Assembly: GCA_013202535.1 (NCBI GenBank)
Contig: JABMRP010001214.1
Span: 1-5,358, forward strand
From: Planctomycetota bacterium
GTDB lineage: Bacteria > Planctomycetota > Planctomycetia > Pirellulales > Thermoguttaceae
DNA length: 5,358 nt
Direction of reading: 5' to 3'
Part shown: in pieces, positions 5,302 through 5,358 of the stretch
Position numbering within the stretch: position 1 is the first letter of the stretch
Layout of the letters: every line of letters begins with the position of its first letter
Made by a program: the position numbers and the translations under genes
Notes under the pieces: generated by a model
What the model saw: only the letters and a program-made list of their open reading frames with translations
Databases searched by the model: none
Told to the model about the DNA's origin: nothing

Positions 5302-5358
5302 TTCCGTGAGGTTCGACGCTACATCGCTGCAAAACCCCTCGCAGAAAACCCCGATGAC

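Larger units (their letters stand above)
4911..5358. other. Upstream region of the PurF-like gene, no convincing CDS
   Basis: These 448 nt contain a leader of about 135 nt (4911-5045), the minus-strand promoter (5052-5080), a GC-rich stretch (5081-5193), a 62-nt inverted repeat (5194-5255) and a weak plus-strand promoter candidate near the edge. In the leader, GGC and GCCC can pair with GGGC and GCC at 4996-5014 around one bulge, making a modest hairpin. I see no purine riboswitch core. Confidence 0.6.

Noticed and set aside
5297..5358. Open plus-strand frame from ATG 5297 to the edge
   Set aside because: Only 20 codons are visible, without family resemblance; the AGAGG before it is one base from the ATG, too close to be a ribosome binding site. 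The ATG at 5354 is in the same frame and equally possible.

Overview
The window is GC-rich bacterial DNA with features that point to the Planctomycetes, probably the Pirellulales. These are an SHC-like terpene cyclase of the planctomycete type, a radical SAM enzyme with the C-terminal FFGMGAYG ending, a PurF-like protein beginning MSEVRDECGVAAIYH, mostly leaderless-looking or SD-poor starts, and short inverted-repeat doublets between genes. The lineage is inferred from remembered protein families, not from a database search.

Layout. From 1 to 1020 (minus strand) lies the N-terminal 340 codons of a squalene-hopene-cyclase-family protein; the window edge cuts it just after the catalytic DxDD motif. 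A 236-nt intergenic region (1021-1256) follows, holding a perfect 29-bp inverted repeat, a short operator-like dyad and weak promoters for both directions. At 1257-2441 (plus) is a complete 394-aa radical SAM protein with CxxxCxxC, GGEP and extra C-terminal cysteines. After a gap with little in it (2442-2725) comes a 163-aa acidic helical protein of unknown function (2726-3217, plus), preceded by the clearest ribosome binding site in the window. A 118-nt gap between convergent genes (3218-3335) contains a second inverted-repeat doublet. At 3336-4910 (minus) is a complete PurF-family amidotransferase/phosphoribosyltransferase. Its 135-nt leader, strong sigma70-type promoter and a third inverted-repeat doublet fill 4911-5358.

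How the genes relate. The cyclase and the radical SAM gene are divergent and share one regulatory region, as expected for a terpene cyclase with a tailoring enzyme. The logic resembles hopanoid synthesis, where SHC makes the skeleton and radical SAM HpnH extends it, but this radical SAM protein does not look like HpnH. The PurF-like gene is a separate transcription unit for purine synthesis, or for a related PRPP/glutamine reaction, since several signature motifs are altered. The clearest unexplained structure is that three of the four intergenic regions carry an opposed pair of short hairpin-forming units with the same architecture but different sequences.
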